From positions 6,634,001-6,698,000 of the forward strand of contig NZ_AP025739.1 in NCBI RefSeq assembly GCF_003574315.2: DNA of 64,000 bases, read 5' to 3'. Within the stretch, counting starts at the first letter, position 1. The number at the start of each line of letters is the position of its first letter. Shown here piece after piece: positions 43,548 to 52,385 of this stretch. Source of the stretch: Capsulimonas corticalis. GTDB lineage: Bacteria > Armatimonadota > Armatimonadia > Armatimonadales > Capsulimonadaceae. A program made the position numbers and the translations under genes. Below the pieces are notes generated by a model. It made no database searches, was not told the origin of the DNA, and saw only the letters and a program-made list of their open reading frames with translations.

Positions 43548-46424
43548 ATGACCGTTGATCTGTCCAAGGACGAAAGCGCGCGGCTCGCGGCTCTGCGAGA
43601 ATATCGTATCCTGGACACGGACGCCGAGGAAACGTACGACGCGATCACACGCCTTGCCGCTTTTATCTGCGACGCGCCAATCGCGGCCGTGACGCTGGTG
43701 GACGCCGAGCGCCAATGGTTCAAGTCCATCCTGGGCGTGGCCGTGAAGGAAACGCCGCGCAGCATCGCGTTTTGCTCGCACACGATCCAGCAGTCGGATG
43801 TCATGGTCGTTTGCAGCGCGACGGATGACGTTCGCTTTGAGAATAACCCCCTCGTGACCGGAGATCCCAAGATCCGGTTTTACGCCGGCGCGCCTCTGAT
43901 GACCGCCGACGGGCACGCGCTCGGCACGTTGTGCGTCATGGATTACGAGCCGCGCACCCTCACGCAAGGCCAGACGGAGGCGCTGCAAACGCTCGCCGGG
44001 CATGTGGTCGCCCAGCTTGAGCTTTCACGGCGTTTCGCCGATCAGGAACGCCTGAGCATGATCATGGAGGCGACCGAGGACGGAGTCTGGGAGTGGCGTC
44101 CGGACACCGGCGAATCCTTCTTCTCCCCCCAGTGGAAGCGAATGCTCGGCTATGAAGACCATGAGATGCCCAGCCGCAGCGAAGAGTGGAGCAGCCGCGT
44201 CCACCCGGATGACGTGGAAGCCGCCACTGAGGCGTTCGTCGCACACTTTGAACAACCCAACTCCACGCATCACATTCAATACCGAATGCGCCATCGCGAC
44301 GGCTCCTGGCGCTGGTGGCATAGCCGGGGACGCGCCAGCCACGACCGCCACGGAAACCTCATGCGGGCCGTCGGCACGAACACGGATATCACGGCGCACA
44401 TGCAGGCCCGCGAGCGCACCGACCATCTGCTCGCCGTCGGAGCCGCGCTGGGCAGCGCGCTGACGACCGGAGACGTGGCGGAATCGATTCTGACGGCGGC
44501 CATGCCGATCTTCCAGGCGACCGCCGCGACGGTCGCTTTGCTGGACGCCGGCGCGCGGACTCTGTGCACGATCCGCCTGAAGGGGATCGACGGCGAGCAA
44601 ACCGAATCCTACGCCGAATTTTCCATCGACACCCCTTCCCCGCTCGCGGACGCCGTGCGCGAGCAGCGGCTGGTGATCGTTCCGTCGAAAAGCGACCCGG
44701 CCGAATACCTGGTCGCCGTACCGCTGCTCGCCGGCGGGCGCAGCCTCGGCGGACTTTCCCTCAAGTGTCCGGCCGAACGGTGCCGCGACGACGACCAGGC
44801 GACGTTCCTATGGACCCTGGCGAACCAATGCTCCTTGGCGCTGGAGCGCGCCCGTCTTTACGACAACGCGCTGCATGAGGCAAAGATTCGCCGGCAGGCG
44901 CAGGACGCCCTTCAGGAAAGCGACGCCCGCAAAAGCGCCATGCTGGAAGCCGCCCTGGACTGCATCATCACGATCGACGCGGATGAGCTGGTGCTGGAGT
45001 GGAACCCCGCCTGCGAGCGCACCTTCGGCTACTCCCGCGCGGAGACGATTGGCCGCCCGCTGTCCGACCTGATCATCCCGCCCTATATGCGTTCGGGACA
45101 CGAGCACGGCATCGCGCACTATCACGCCACAGGGGAAGGCCCCGTGCTCAACAAGCGCGTCGAAGTGATGGGAATGCGCAAGGACGGAAGCGAACTGCCG
45201 CTCGAACTGACGGCGGTGCCGATCAAAGTGGGCGGACGGACGATGTTCACGGCATACCTGCGCGATCTCACCGAACGCAAGCAGCTGGAGGAGGAGCGCG
45301 AGCGAGCGCTGCGCGCGGCGGAGGAGCGAGCCGACCGAGACCCGCTGACCGGCCTGCTCAACCATCGCGCCTTCCATAAGCGTCTGGAAGAAGAAGCGGC
45401 CCGGGTCGAGCGCGAAGGATCGTCGCTTACCATCGTCATGATGGACCTGGACAACTTCAAGTTCTTCAACGATGTGTACGGCCACACCGTCGGCGACGAC
45501 GTGCTTCGCCAGGTGGCGAAGCGTCTTCAGTCGATCTGCCGCTCTTACGATTCCATTGCCCGCTTCGGCGGCGACGAATTCGCGCTGCTGATGCCCAGCG
45601 CCAGCGGCACGCCCACATCGGAGCTCGAAGCGCGGCTGCGCACGGATCTGGACGACATTGTCTTTTGCCCGGACGGCCATACGATGAATATCCCCATCAC
45701 CGTATCGTTCGGGGTCGCCGCGCTCAGCCAGCTCGATATGAACTGGCACGAAACCGTGCGCCTCGCGGACGAGCGCCTGCGCCGGGCGAAGACCGGCGGC
45801 GCCGCGGAGACCGAAGCCGACCACGTGCGCGCGCTGATGTCGGGCCGCGTGGACGGCTTCTCCATGCTCGATGCGCTGGTGAACGCCGTGGACAACAAAG
45901 ACCGCTACACGCGCCGCCACTCCGAGGACGTCATGCTTTACAGCGTCATGATCGCCGAGGAGCTGGGTTTGAGCGACGTTGAAAAGCATACCGTCGCGGT
46001 CTCCGCGCTTCTCCACGATGTCGGCAAGATCGGCGTTCCGGACGCCGTCCTGCGCAAACCCGGAAAGCTCACCGACGCCGAATTCGAGACGATACGGCAG
46101 CACCCCATGATGGGCGCCATCATGGTCAGCGCCGCGCACGGCCTGGAAGACACGCTCGACGCCGTCCGGCACCACCACGAACGGTGGGACGGCCTGGGCT
46201 ACCCCTTCGGTCTGAAGGGCGAGGATTGCCCCCTGATCGCGCGGCTGATGGCCGTCGCGGACGCCTACAGCGCCATGACCACCGACCGCCCCTACCGAAA
46301 GGGCATGCCTCGCGTGATCGCGGAGGATATCCTCGCGGCGGGAGCCGGGACACAGTGGGACCCCAAATGCGTTCAGGCGTTCCTCCGCGCGCTCAAGCGC
46401 GACGAGGCTTGCGTCGCGGTCTGA
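43548..46424 (+). CDS. GAF-PAS-GAF-PAS-GGDEF-HD-GYP c-di-GMP signalling protein
   Basis: A 958-residue cytoplasmic protein. Domain order: GAF (about 20-160), PAS (168-290), GAF (295-440), PAS (460-580), GGDEF (595-750) with GGDEF at 674-678, and HD-GYP (765-950) with HD at 823-824 and GYP at 884-886. The GGDEF half could make c-di-GMP and the HD-GYP half degrade it, so it is a two-way enzyme controlled by four sensory domains. The GGDEF signature is intact. There is no signal peptide or transmembrane segment. Confidence 0.93.
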   Translation: MTVDLSKDESARLAALREYRILDTDAEETYDAITRLAAFICDAPIAAVTLVDAERQWFKSILGVAVKETPRSIAFCSHTIQQSDVMVVCSATDDVRFENNPLVTGDPKIRFYAGAPLMTADGHALGTLCVMDYEPRTLTQGQTEALQTLAGHVVAQLELSRRFADQERLSMIMEATEDGVWEWRPDTGESFFSPQWKRMLGYEDHEMPSRSEEWSSRVHPDDVEAATEAFVAHFEQPNSTHHIQYRMRHRDGSWRWWHSRGRASHDRHGNLMRAVGTNTDITAHMQARERTDHLLAVGAALGSALTTGDVAESILTAAMPIFQATAATVALLDAGARTLCTIRLKGIDGEQTESYAEFSIDTPSPLADAVREQRLVIVPSKSDPAEYLVAVPLLAGGRSLGGLSLKCPAERCRDDDQATFLWTLANQCSLALERARLYDNALHEAKIRRQAQDALQESDARKSAMLEAALDCIITIDADELVLEWNPACERTFGYSRAETIGRPLSDLIIPPYMRSGHEHGIAHYHATGEGPVLNKRVEVMGMRKDGSELPLELTAVPIKVGGRTMFTAYLRDLTERKQLEEERERALRAAEERADRDPLTGLLNHRAFHKRLEEEAARVEREGSSLTIVMMDLDNFKFFNDVYGHTVGDDVLRQVAKRLQSICRSYDSIARFGGDEFALLMPSASGTPTSELEARLRTDLDDIVFCPDGHTMNIPITVSFGVAALSQLDMNWHETVRLADERLRRAKTGGAAETEADHVRALMSGRVDGFSMLDALVNAVDNKDRYTRRHSEDVMLYSVMIAEELGLSDVEKHTVAVSALLHDVGKIGVPDAVLRKPGKLTDAEFETIRQHPMMGAIMVSAAHGLEDTLDAVRHHHERWDGLGYPFGLKGEDCPLIARLMAVADAYSAMTTDRPYRKGMPRVIAEDILAAGAGTQWDPKCVQAFLRALKRDEACVAV

Positions 46425-46508
46425 TGAAGCTTCTGTGTCGCGATACTCACCTCACGCATCTTTCGGGTATCCTAATGTCCTATTTCACGGAGAGAAAGGT
46501 CGCCTCCC

Positions 46509-46835
46509 ATGTCGCGTCACTCAGGATTTTTCCACCATGTTTACTTTTGGCTTCGCGAGGGCGGCGGGGCTGAGGACGCCCGGGCGCTCGCCGACGGCTG
46601 CCGCAAGCACCTCTCGGACATTCCCGGCGTGCAAAGCATCACGGTCGCCACGCCCGCCGGCACCCCGCGCGCCGTCGTGGACAACACCTACGCCGTAGCG
46701 CTGCTGATGGAGTTCGCGGATCAAGCGGCGCATGACGGATACCAGGAACATCCCGACCATCTGAAATTTATCGACGAATGCAAACACTTATGGAGCCGCG
46801 TGCAGATCTACGATGCCGTGCCTGACGGCGCATAA
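46509..46835 (+). CDS. Dabb (stress-responsive A/B barrel) domain protein
   Basis: A 108-residue protein with the Dabb pattern: FFHHVYFWLREGGG, then PGVQSITVATPAG, then YAVALLMEFADQAAHDGYQ, then PDHLKFIDECKHLW. These small dimeric barrels occur in plants and bacteria as stress-related or ligand-binding proteins. AAAGG lies about 10 nt before the ATG. A hairpin follows. Confidence 0.85.
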   Translation: MSRHSGFFHHVYFWLREGGGAEDARALADGCRKHLSDIPGVQSITVATPAGTPRAVVDNTYAVALLMEFADQAAHDGYQEHPDHLKFIDECKHLWSRVQIYDAVPDGA

Positions 46836-46898
46836 TCGCACGATCGGCCGGGGTGTCCTCACGGCTGTGAGAAGGCCCGTAACCAAAATCAATCGCCC

Positions 46899-46919
46899 CC
46901 TGCCGGCGGCGCCGGCAGG
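46899..46919. terminator. Possible terminator hairpin after the Dabb gene
   Basis: A 9-bp perfect stem CCTGCCGGC/GCCGGCAGG with a 3-nt loop, without a strong T-run. It lies about 64 bp after the Dabb stop. Confidence 0.45.
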
Positions 46920-46974
46920 AATTTCCGCTTGTTCCGCATAATCAGCCCAAATCGCAACCGGCGCTTCAGAGTCA

Positions 46975-48660
46975 ATGACTATGTCGGCTTTTCCCAATAG
47001 CTCTGACCGAAAAAAGCTGATCCCTCCGAAGTTCTTCGAAAACAGCGATCAAGCGTGGGGGCCGCCGGCCGTCAAGATCGCAGCGCTCGTCGCTGCGGCG
47101 GCCGCCTTTCGCATTGCGCTCAATCCCGTGCTGGACGACCGCGTTCCCTTTATCACCTTCTTCCCCGCCATCGTCTATGGAGCCTGGCTGCTTGGCTGGC
47201 GCGGCGGGATGCTCGCGACGGCGCTAGCGGCGCTTGTGGGCTCGCTCTTCATCATGAAGACAGATCCCAATGTTCCGGGCGATGAGTTCGCCGACCAGTT
47301 CTCCCTGCTGATGTTTCTGTTCTCCGGGACCGCCGTGTCGGCGCTGGGCCAGGCGCAGTCGGCCGCGCGGCGCCAGGGGCTGAAGCGCGAGGACGAACTG
47401 CGCGTCAAGGCCGAGCGGGAAGCGCTGCTCAACGAGATCGGTCAGGCGATCCGCGCGACGATCGATCCGCAAGAGATCCAGCAGGCGGCCGTGCAGGCGC
47501 TCGGCGCGGCGCTCCAGGCGGACCGCTGCTATTTCGCAACCTATGACTATACGCGAGACACGATCTTTGTCGGCTCGGATTGGAGCCGCACGAACCTGCC
47601 GGCGGTCGCCGGCCAGTATCGTCTGACGGATTACCTGCCATGCCTGGATGCGCTGTTCGCCTCCCGGACGACCTGTATTGCCGAGGACACGGCGGCGTGC
47701 GGTTTCCCATCGGCGGCGGAGGAGATTTTGGCGCGCGGCCGCCTGCGCGCCCTGATCGCCGTACCATTCTACGACGAAGGGCGATTGTCGGCGGCGCTGA
47801 TCGCGGGAATGGCGGACGGACCGCGCGCCTGGACGCCGGACGAAGCGGCTCTGATGGAGGCGGCGGCGGAGCAGACACGCACGGCGCTTGCGACGGCGCT
47901 GATCGCCCAGCGTGAGCACGCCATCGCGACCAAGCTTCAGGATGCTCTACAGCCGTCGCTGCCGGACGACATTCCTGGTCTGGCGCTGGCGGAGTACTAT
48001 AAGCCGGCGCTATCCGAAGCCGCGATCGGCGGCGACTTTTATGACGTCTTCGCGCTGAACCCCACCTGCGCCGCCCTGGTCGTCGCGGACCTGTCCGGCA
48101 AGGGACTGGCGGCGGCCGCGCAGGTCGCCATCGTCCGCAATATGCTTCGGTATGTGCTTTACACCGACAGCACGCTCGCGCAATCGATCGCCGCGCTCAA
48201 CCAGACCCTCGCCGGCCGGGGATTGCTGCCGGGATTCGCCACACTCTTCGCCGGCTGCTACGACCACGCCGCGCGGGAGATCCGCTACGTCAACTGCGGC
48301 CAGGAGCCCGCGCTGCTCTGGCGGTCGGCGACGGGATGTATCGAAGAGCTTCCGGCCACCGGCCCGGTCGTCGGCATGAACCCCGGCGGTCAGTTCGCCG
48401 AGCAGTCCACATCGTTTGCGCCGGGAGACGTCTTCGTCATATTCACCGACGGCCTCACCGAAGCCGGCCCGCGACGATTGCGGCTTCTCGGTGTCGCGGG
48501 CGTCACCGCGATCCTGCGGGAAATTATGGGAGCATCGCTTCCAGAATCCCCTCAGGAGAAGGCGGCCGCCATCGTAGCGCGTCTCATCGCCAGCGTGGAC
48601 GCCTTCGCCGAAAGCGGCGCCCGCGACGATGTCTGTCTGCTGGTCGCCGTCGCGAAATGA
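46975..48660 (+). CDS. DUF4118-GAF-SpoIIE (RsbU-like) protein phosphatase
   Basis: A 561-residue protein. N-terminal transmembrane DUF4118-type part (about 24-125, with ITFFPAIVYGAWLLGWRGG), a GAF domain (145-305), and a PP2C/SpoIIE domain (325-558) with GGDFYDVF, VADLSGKG, FIFTDGLTE-like VIFTDGLTE and GARDDVCLLV holding the metal-binding Asp residues. It would dephosphorylate an anti-anti-sigma partner at the membrane. It fits the HATPase at 41 kb. An ATG at 46981 is an alternative start. Confidence 0.9.
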   Translation: MTMSAFPNSSDRKKLIPPKFFENSDQAWGPPAVKIAALVAAAAAFRIALNPVLDDRVPFITFFPAIVYGAWLLGWRGGMLATALAALVGSLFIMKTDPNVPGDEFADQFSLLMFLFSGTAVSALGQAQSAARRQGLKREDELRVKAEREALLNEIGQAIRATIDPQEIQQAAVQALGAALQADRCYFATYDYTRDTIFVGSDWSRTNLPAVAGQYRLTDYLPCLDALFASRTTCIAEDTAACGFPSAAEEILARGRLRALIAVPFYDEGRLSAALIAGMADGPRAWTPDEAALMEAAAEQTRTALATALIAQREHAIATKLQDALQPSLPDDIPGLALAEYYKPALSEAAIGGDFYDVFALNPTCAALVVADLSGKGLAAAAQVAIVRNMLRYVLYTDSTLAQSIAALNQTLAGRGLLPGFATLFAGCYDHAAREIRYVNCGQEPALLWRSATGCIEELPATGPVVGMNPGGQFAEQSTSFAPGDVFVIFTDGLTEAGPRRLRLLGVAGVTAILREIMGASLPESPQEKAAAIVARLIASVDAFAESGARDDVCLLVAVAK

Positions 48661-48706
48661 CGGATCTCCCCGGCCACGATGGAATCGCTCCTCCTTCCTG
48701 CGGTCA

Positions 48707-48758
48707 TTGACAGAAGAGACAGGGCGCCCTATAATGCCATTACCGTAAACGATTACGG
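48707..48758 (+). promoter_or_regulatory. Promoter and LacI-type operator of the GH18 gene
   Basis: TTGACA (48707-48712), 17 nt, TATAAT (48730-48735), then CGTAAACGATTACG at 48744-48757 flanked by C and G. The operator lies 8 nt after the -10, over the likely start site, an ideal repressor position. The 14-mer is identical to that before GH20. Confidence 0.85.
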
Positions 48759-48802
48759 CAATAAAAGAGAGCCCTTCCCTTCGGATTTCGCGCAGGAGTT
48801 TT

Positions 48803-50179
48803 ATGAAGCCGCTTTGTTGCCTTTGTTTGTTCTTTCTCGCAGTTGTGTCCGGTCACGCGCAAAAAATCGCTGGCGGTCACCCCTCCGCGCCCAAATTTCG
48901 GATCGCCGCTTATGTGCCCGAATATCGAATTCTCGCGCTGAATCCGGACTTCGTCTCTCACATCACCGATTTGATATTCTTCTCCCTGGAGCCAACGCCG
49001 GACGGCGGCATTGACCGTTCGCGGCTGACTCCGGCGATGGAGGCGAAACTCGCAGCGATCAAGCGGCGTTACCCCGTGCGAATGATCGCCGCCTTCGGCG
49101 GCGCGGACCGCTCGCAGTCGTTCGCGGCGATGGCGACCGACGCCGGGCGCCGCCGGCGTTTTATCACGAATCTCACCCGATTTCTGACCGACCATGGATT
49201 TGAAGGGGTCGATTATGACTGGGAGTTCCCCGACAACCCGGCGGAGAAAAACGGGCTGACGGCGCTGGTCGTCGAAACAAAGCGAGCCCTGTCGCCGCTT
49301 GGCTTGCAGGTCAGCGTCGCCACCGCGCCGGGAGATTGGTTCGACAGGAAGCTCATCGCCGCCGTCGATCAGTTCAACCTGATGTCCTACTATGACGACG
49401 CGCACCGGGGCGGTCTGGCCGTTTCTCAGTCCGACGTCGATCATTTGATTCGTAACGGCGCGAAGCCCGGCCAGATTTCTCTCGGCCTTCCCTTCTTCGC
49501 CGAAAGCCTCATGACGGGCAGTGACGAAGAAACGTTTTACGCCAAGCTTGCCGAGAAATATCATCCCAAGCCAAAAGAAGACGCCGCTGGCGATTACGTG
49601 TTCAACGGAGTGCAGACCGTCATGGACAAGACCCAGTACGCGCTCGACCGCCGCCTGGGCGGCGTCATGATCTTCGAGCTCGCGCAGGACACACCAGACG
49701 GCGCGCTCTCCAAAGCCATCCACAAAACGGTCGATCCCTCCCCCGACCTGCTGAGTCCCGAAGCCGACGGAACGTATCTCTTGACAGCGGACAACGCCGC
49801 GCTCGACGGCCCGGCGGCGCGCGTCGAGACCTCGGACGGCGTCTCCGACATCGGCTACTGGACCAGCATCGACGACCGCACCCGCTGGAAGATCGACGTT
49901 CCCCCCACCCGCGCCGGCATCTACGCCATGTCCCTGGAATACGCCTGCGCCCCACGCTACGCCGGCAGCGCTCTCACCCTGACCTTCAACGGGGCCCAGC
50001 GTCAAACATTCACTCTGACCGTCACCGCGACCAAAGACTGGGACACATTCCAAACCATCCCGCTTCCAGGCCATGTCACGCTCAAAGCCGGCCAGACGAC
50101 CATCCAGATGCAGGCAAAAACGCTTCCCAGCGGCGACCTCATCAACTTACGCCACGTGATACTCACGCCGATGCCTTAA
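48803..50179 (+). CDS. GH18 chitinase-like enzyme with C-terminal carbohydrate-binding-like domain
   Basis: A 458-residue protein with a signal peptide ending GHAQ. The GH18 catalytic motif is GVDYDWE (first position Glu134 in place of the usual Asp; Asp137, Asp139, Glu141). The barrel ends near 320; from about 330 a beta-sandwich (LTLTFNGAQRQTFTLTVTATK, quoted in pieces) resembles a carbohydrate-binding module. AGGAG precedes the ATG. It should cleave chitin or GlcNAc-containing glycans. Confidence 0.88.
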   Translation: MKPLCCLCLFFLAVVSGHAQKIAGGHPSAPKFRIAAYVPEYRILALNPDFVSHITDLIFFSLEPTPDGGIDRSRLTPAMEAKLAAIKRRYPVRMIAAFGGADRSQSFAAMATDAGRRRRFITNLTRFLTDHGFEGVDYDWEFPDNPAEKNGLTALVVETKRALSPLGLQVSVATAPGDWFDRKLIAAVDQFNLMSYYDDAHRGGLAVSQSDVDHLIRNGAKPGQISLGLPFFAESLMTGSDEETFYAKLAEKYHPKPKEDAAGDYVFNGVQTVMDKTQYALDRRLGGVMIFELAQDTPDGALSKAIHKTVDPSPDLLSPEADGTYLLTADNAALDGPAARVETSDGVSDIGYWTSIDDRTRWKIDVPPTRAGIYAMSLEYACAPRYAGSALTLTFNGAQRQTFTLTVTATKDWDTFQTIPLPGHVTLKAGQTTIQMQAKTLPSGDLINLRHVILTPMP

Positions 50180-50285
50180 AGCCAACGCCAAAACTAATCC
50201 TGCAAGAAAAGCCGCAACTTTCTTGCGTTCGACGTGTCTCAGTCACAAAGCGGCTTTGTTGTGACGGTAGAAAGGCGGTGGCAGG

Positions 50286-51392
50286 ATGAACGCACATTGG
50301 CTGATTGTTCTCGCGCAGATCGTCGCGCTCACGGGATTGGTTGTGCTGTTCGCGTTTTATACAATCACGCCTGCCCGCGCGCAGGCGAGCGCGGGTGGCG
50401 GCGGCGTTATGCCCGCGCCGCCGGCTTACGCCATCGCCGTCCGGCTTTTGGCGCAGGGGCGGGACACCGAGGCGATTGACCGGCTGCGCGACGTGGAATC
50501 GAGCGCCGCCTATCGTCATACGGCGTACGCGCCGGAAGCTGTTTATATTATTGCGCACATTTATCGGGATCGGCTTCGCGACAATGGACAAGCGATGGCC
50601 GCGTATAACTCCCTCGTAACCACCTACGGACTCGCCGCGTTTCCCCACAAGCAGGCGGCGGCGGCTGAGCGCCAGGCTCTCGGCCGTGTGATGGACGCGG
50701 CGAACAGCCGCCATCCCTTGTATCGGATTCTGGACTACTTCGTCAAAATTACCGGCCGCCGTTCGTATTCCTTCGCGTCGGCCCTTCTGCTGATCTCCAC
50801 GTTGGTCCGCCTCGCCATGGCGCCGCTCTCGGCCAAGCAGCAGCGGAGCGCGCGGGAAATGCAGGCGCTCCAGCCGGAGATAAAGAAATTGCAGGCGACG
50901 CACAAGGACGACCCGATGCAGCTCTATGAAGCTACGAAAATGCTTCAGGCCGAGCATGGGGTAAACCCGCATCTCGGCTGGATCATGGCCCTGCTGCAAG
51001 CGCCGGTCTTCCTGGCAATGTATCAGGCGGTCCAGCTGTACCAATATCACGTCAGCGCCGCGGGATTCCTATGGATCGGCAGCCCGATTGCCGCCGCGCA
51101 CCCGCAGATCCTGGCGCTCGACCTGGGACTTCCCGACATCCCCCTTTTGATCCTGTACGCCCTCAGCATGGTCATGACCCAGCGCCTGGTTTCGAACGAT
51201 GATCCCGCCCAAGCGAAAACGATGCAGGCGATGGCGTGGATAACGCCAATCATCTCCTGCCTATGGATCGGCGCACACCACATTGCCTCCGCGTTCGTGC
51301 TCTACTGGCTGATCTCCAATATCCTCTCGGCCGCAATCGCTCTGTACTTCTCGCGTAACGGCGCGAGACAAACCGTTAGCGCGAGCCTTTGA
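50286..51392 (+). CDS. YidC/Oxa1-family membrane insertase with TPR-like N-terminal domain
   Basis: A 368-residue protein. TM1 lies at about 7-26; a helical 50-135 segment (AVRLLAQGRDTEAIDRLRDV and AAYNSLVTTYG) looks like TPR-type repeats. The YidC core starts near 160: FASALLLISTLVRLAMAPLS with the groove Arg175, then LQPEIKKLQATHKDDP and further TMs to 355. The usual large periplasmic P1 domain is missing. It lies apart from rnpA/rpmH/mnm genes, so it is a second-type YidC. Confidence 0.82.
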   Translation: MNAHWLIVLAQIVALTGLVVLFAFYTITPARAQASAGGGGVMPAPPAYAIAVRLLAQGRDTEAIDRLRDVESSAAYRHTAYAPEAVYIIAHIYRDRLRDNGQAMAAYNSLVTTYGLAAFPHKQAAAAERQALGRVMDAANSRHPLYRILDYFVKITGRRSYSFASALLLISTLVRLAMAPLSAKQQRSAREMQALQPEIKKLQATHKDDPMQLYEATKMLQAEHGVNPHLGWIMALLQAPVFLAMYQAVQLYQYHVSAAGFLWIGSPIAAAHPQILALDLGLPDIPLLILYALSMVMTQRLVSNDDPAQAKTMQAMAWITPIISCLWIGAHHIASAFVLYWLISNILSAAIALYFSRNGARQTVSASL

Positions 51393-51483
51393 GGAAAGAT
51401 GGGCGTTTGTATCTGGTAGAATAACGTTCTGGGCCGGGATACCATGGGGTATTGTCTTTGAGGGCCGGAAAGGATCGTTCTGG

Positions 51484-52374
51484 ATGATCTCGATGCAAAG
51501 TTGGGGCCGCCGCGCCGCCGCTGTGTGCGCTGTTTTGGCGCTTGCGCCGGCATTGCGGGCGGAGACGCCCGCCGCGGTGGTGAGCGTTCCGTATACGGCG
51601 TCCGGGCCGCAGGAGATGATTGATATTTATACGCCGGCAAACGCGGCGGGCGCGCTGCCGGTCGTGGTGTATATCCATGGTGGAGCGTGGCTGGGCGGGA
51701 GCCGATCGAGCGGGCAAGGCGCGAGCGGGCACTTCAACCAGCAGGGATATGTCTTCTGCTCCCTCGATTACCGGTTCTCCAATGAAGCCAAGTACCCGGC
51801 GCAGATTGAAGACTGCAAGTGCGCCATCCGGTTTCTGCGCGCGAACGCCGCGAAGTACCATATCGATCCCAAGCGCATCGGGGTATGGGGAGACTCGGCC
51901 GGCGGGCATTTGGTCTCGCTGCTGGGACTGACGCCGAAGGTAAAGCATCTGGAAGGCGATGGAGGATGGCGGAAGCAGTCGAGCGCCGTGCAGGCGGTGG
52001 TGGATTGGTATGGTCCCTCGGATATCGTTCCCTCCAGCATGAAGACCTATACGAATCCGGCGGGCATCGACGCGATTACGAAGCTGCTGGGCGATCCGAT
52101 CGATCCCAAGCTCGCCGCCGACGCCAGCCCGATCACGTTTGTCTCCAAAAGCGCGCCGCCATTCTTGATCATGCATGGGGACAAAGATAGCCTCGTGCCC
52201 GTCGCGCAAAGCCAGGAGCTTTACGACGCGCTCAAGGCCGACGGCGCGGATGTGACGCTCAAAATCGTCGCCGGCGCGGAGCACGGCGGTTCGCAGTTCA
52301 TGCTGCCCGAGAATACGGGACTGGTGGATTCGTTCTTTGCGCGCGTGCTCAAGCCGGAGAACGTCAAAAAGTAA
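51484..52374 (+). CDS. Secreted alpha/beta-hydrolase (carboxylesterase / xylan esterase-like)
   Basis: A 296-residue protein with a signal peptide ending ALRA. Oxyanion-hole HGGAW at 65-69, nucleophile Ser138 in GDSAG, acidic residue in HGDKDSLVPV and His in GAEHGG. This is the BD-FAE/esterase type that deacetylates or de-esterifies polysaccharides. It lies next to a chitinase-like gene. AAAGGA is upstream. The start could be the ATG a few codons later. Confidence 0.88.
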   Translation: MISMQSWGRRAAAVCAVLALAPALRAETPAAVVSVPYTASGPQEMIDIYTPANAAGALPVVVYIHGGAWLGGSRSSGQGASGHFNQQGYVFCSLDYRFSNEAKYPAQIEDCKCAIRFLRANAAKYHIDPKRIGVWGDSAGGHLVSLLGLTPKVKHLEGDGGWRKQSSAVQAVVDWYGPSDIVPSSMKTYTNPAGIDAITKLLGDPIDPKLAADASPITFVSKSAPPFLIMHGDKDSLVPVAQSQELYDALKADGADVTLKIVAGAEHGGSQFMLPENTGLVDSFFARVLKPENVKK

Positions 52375-52385
52375 GGATCGACGCG

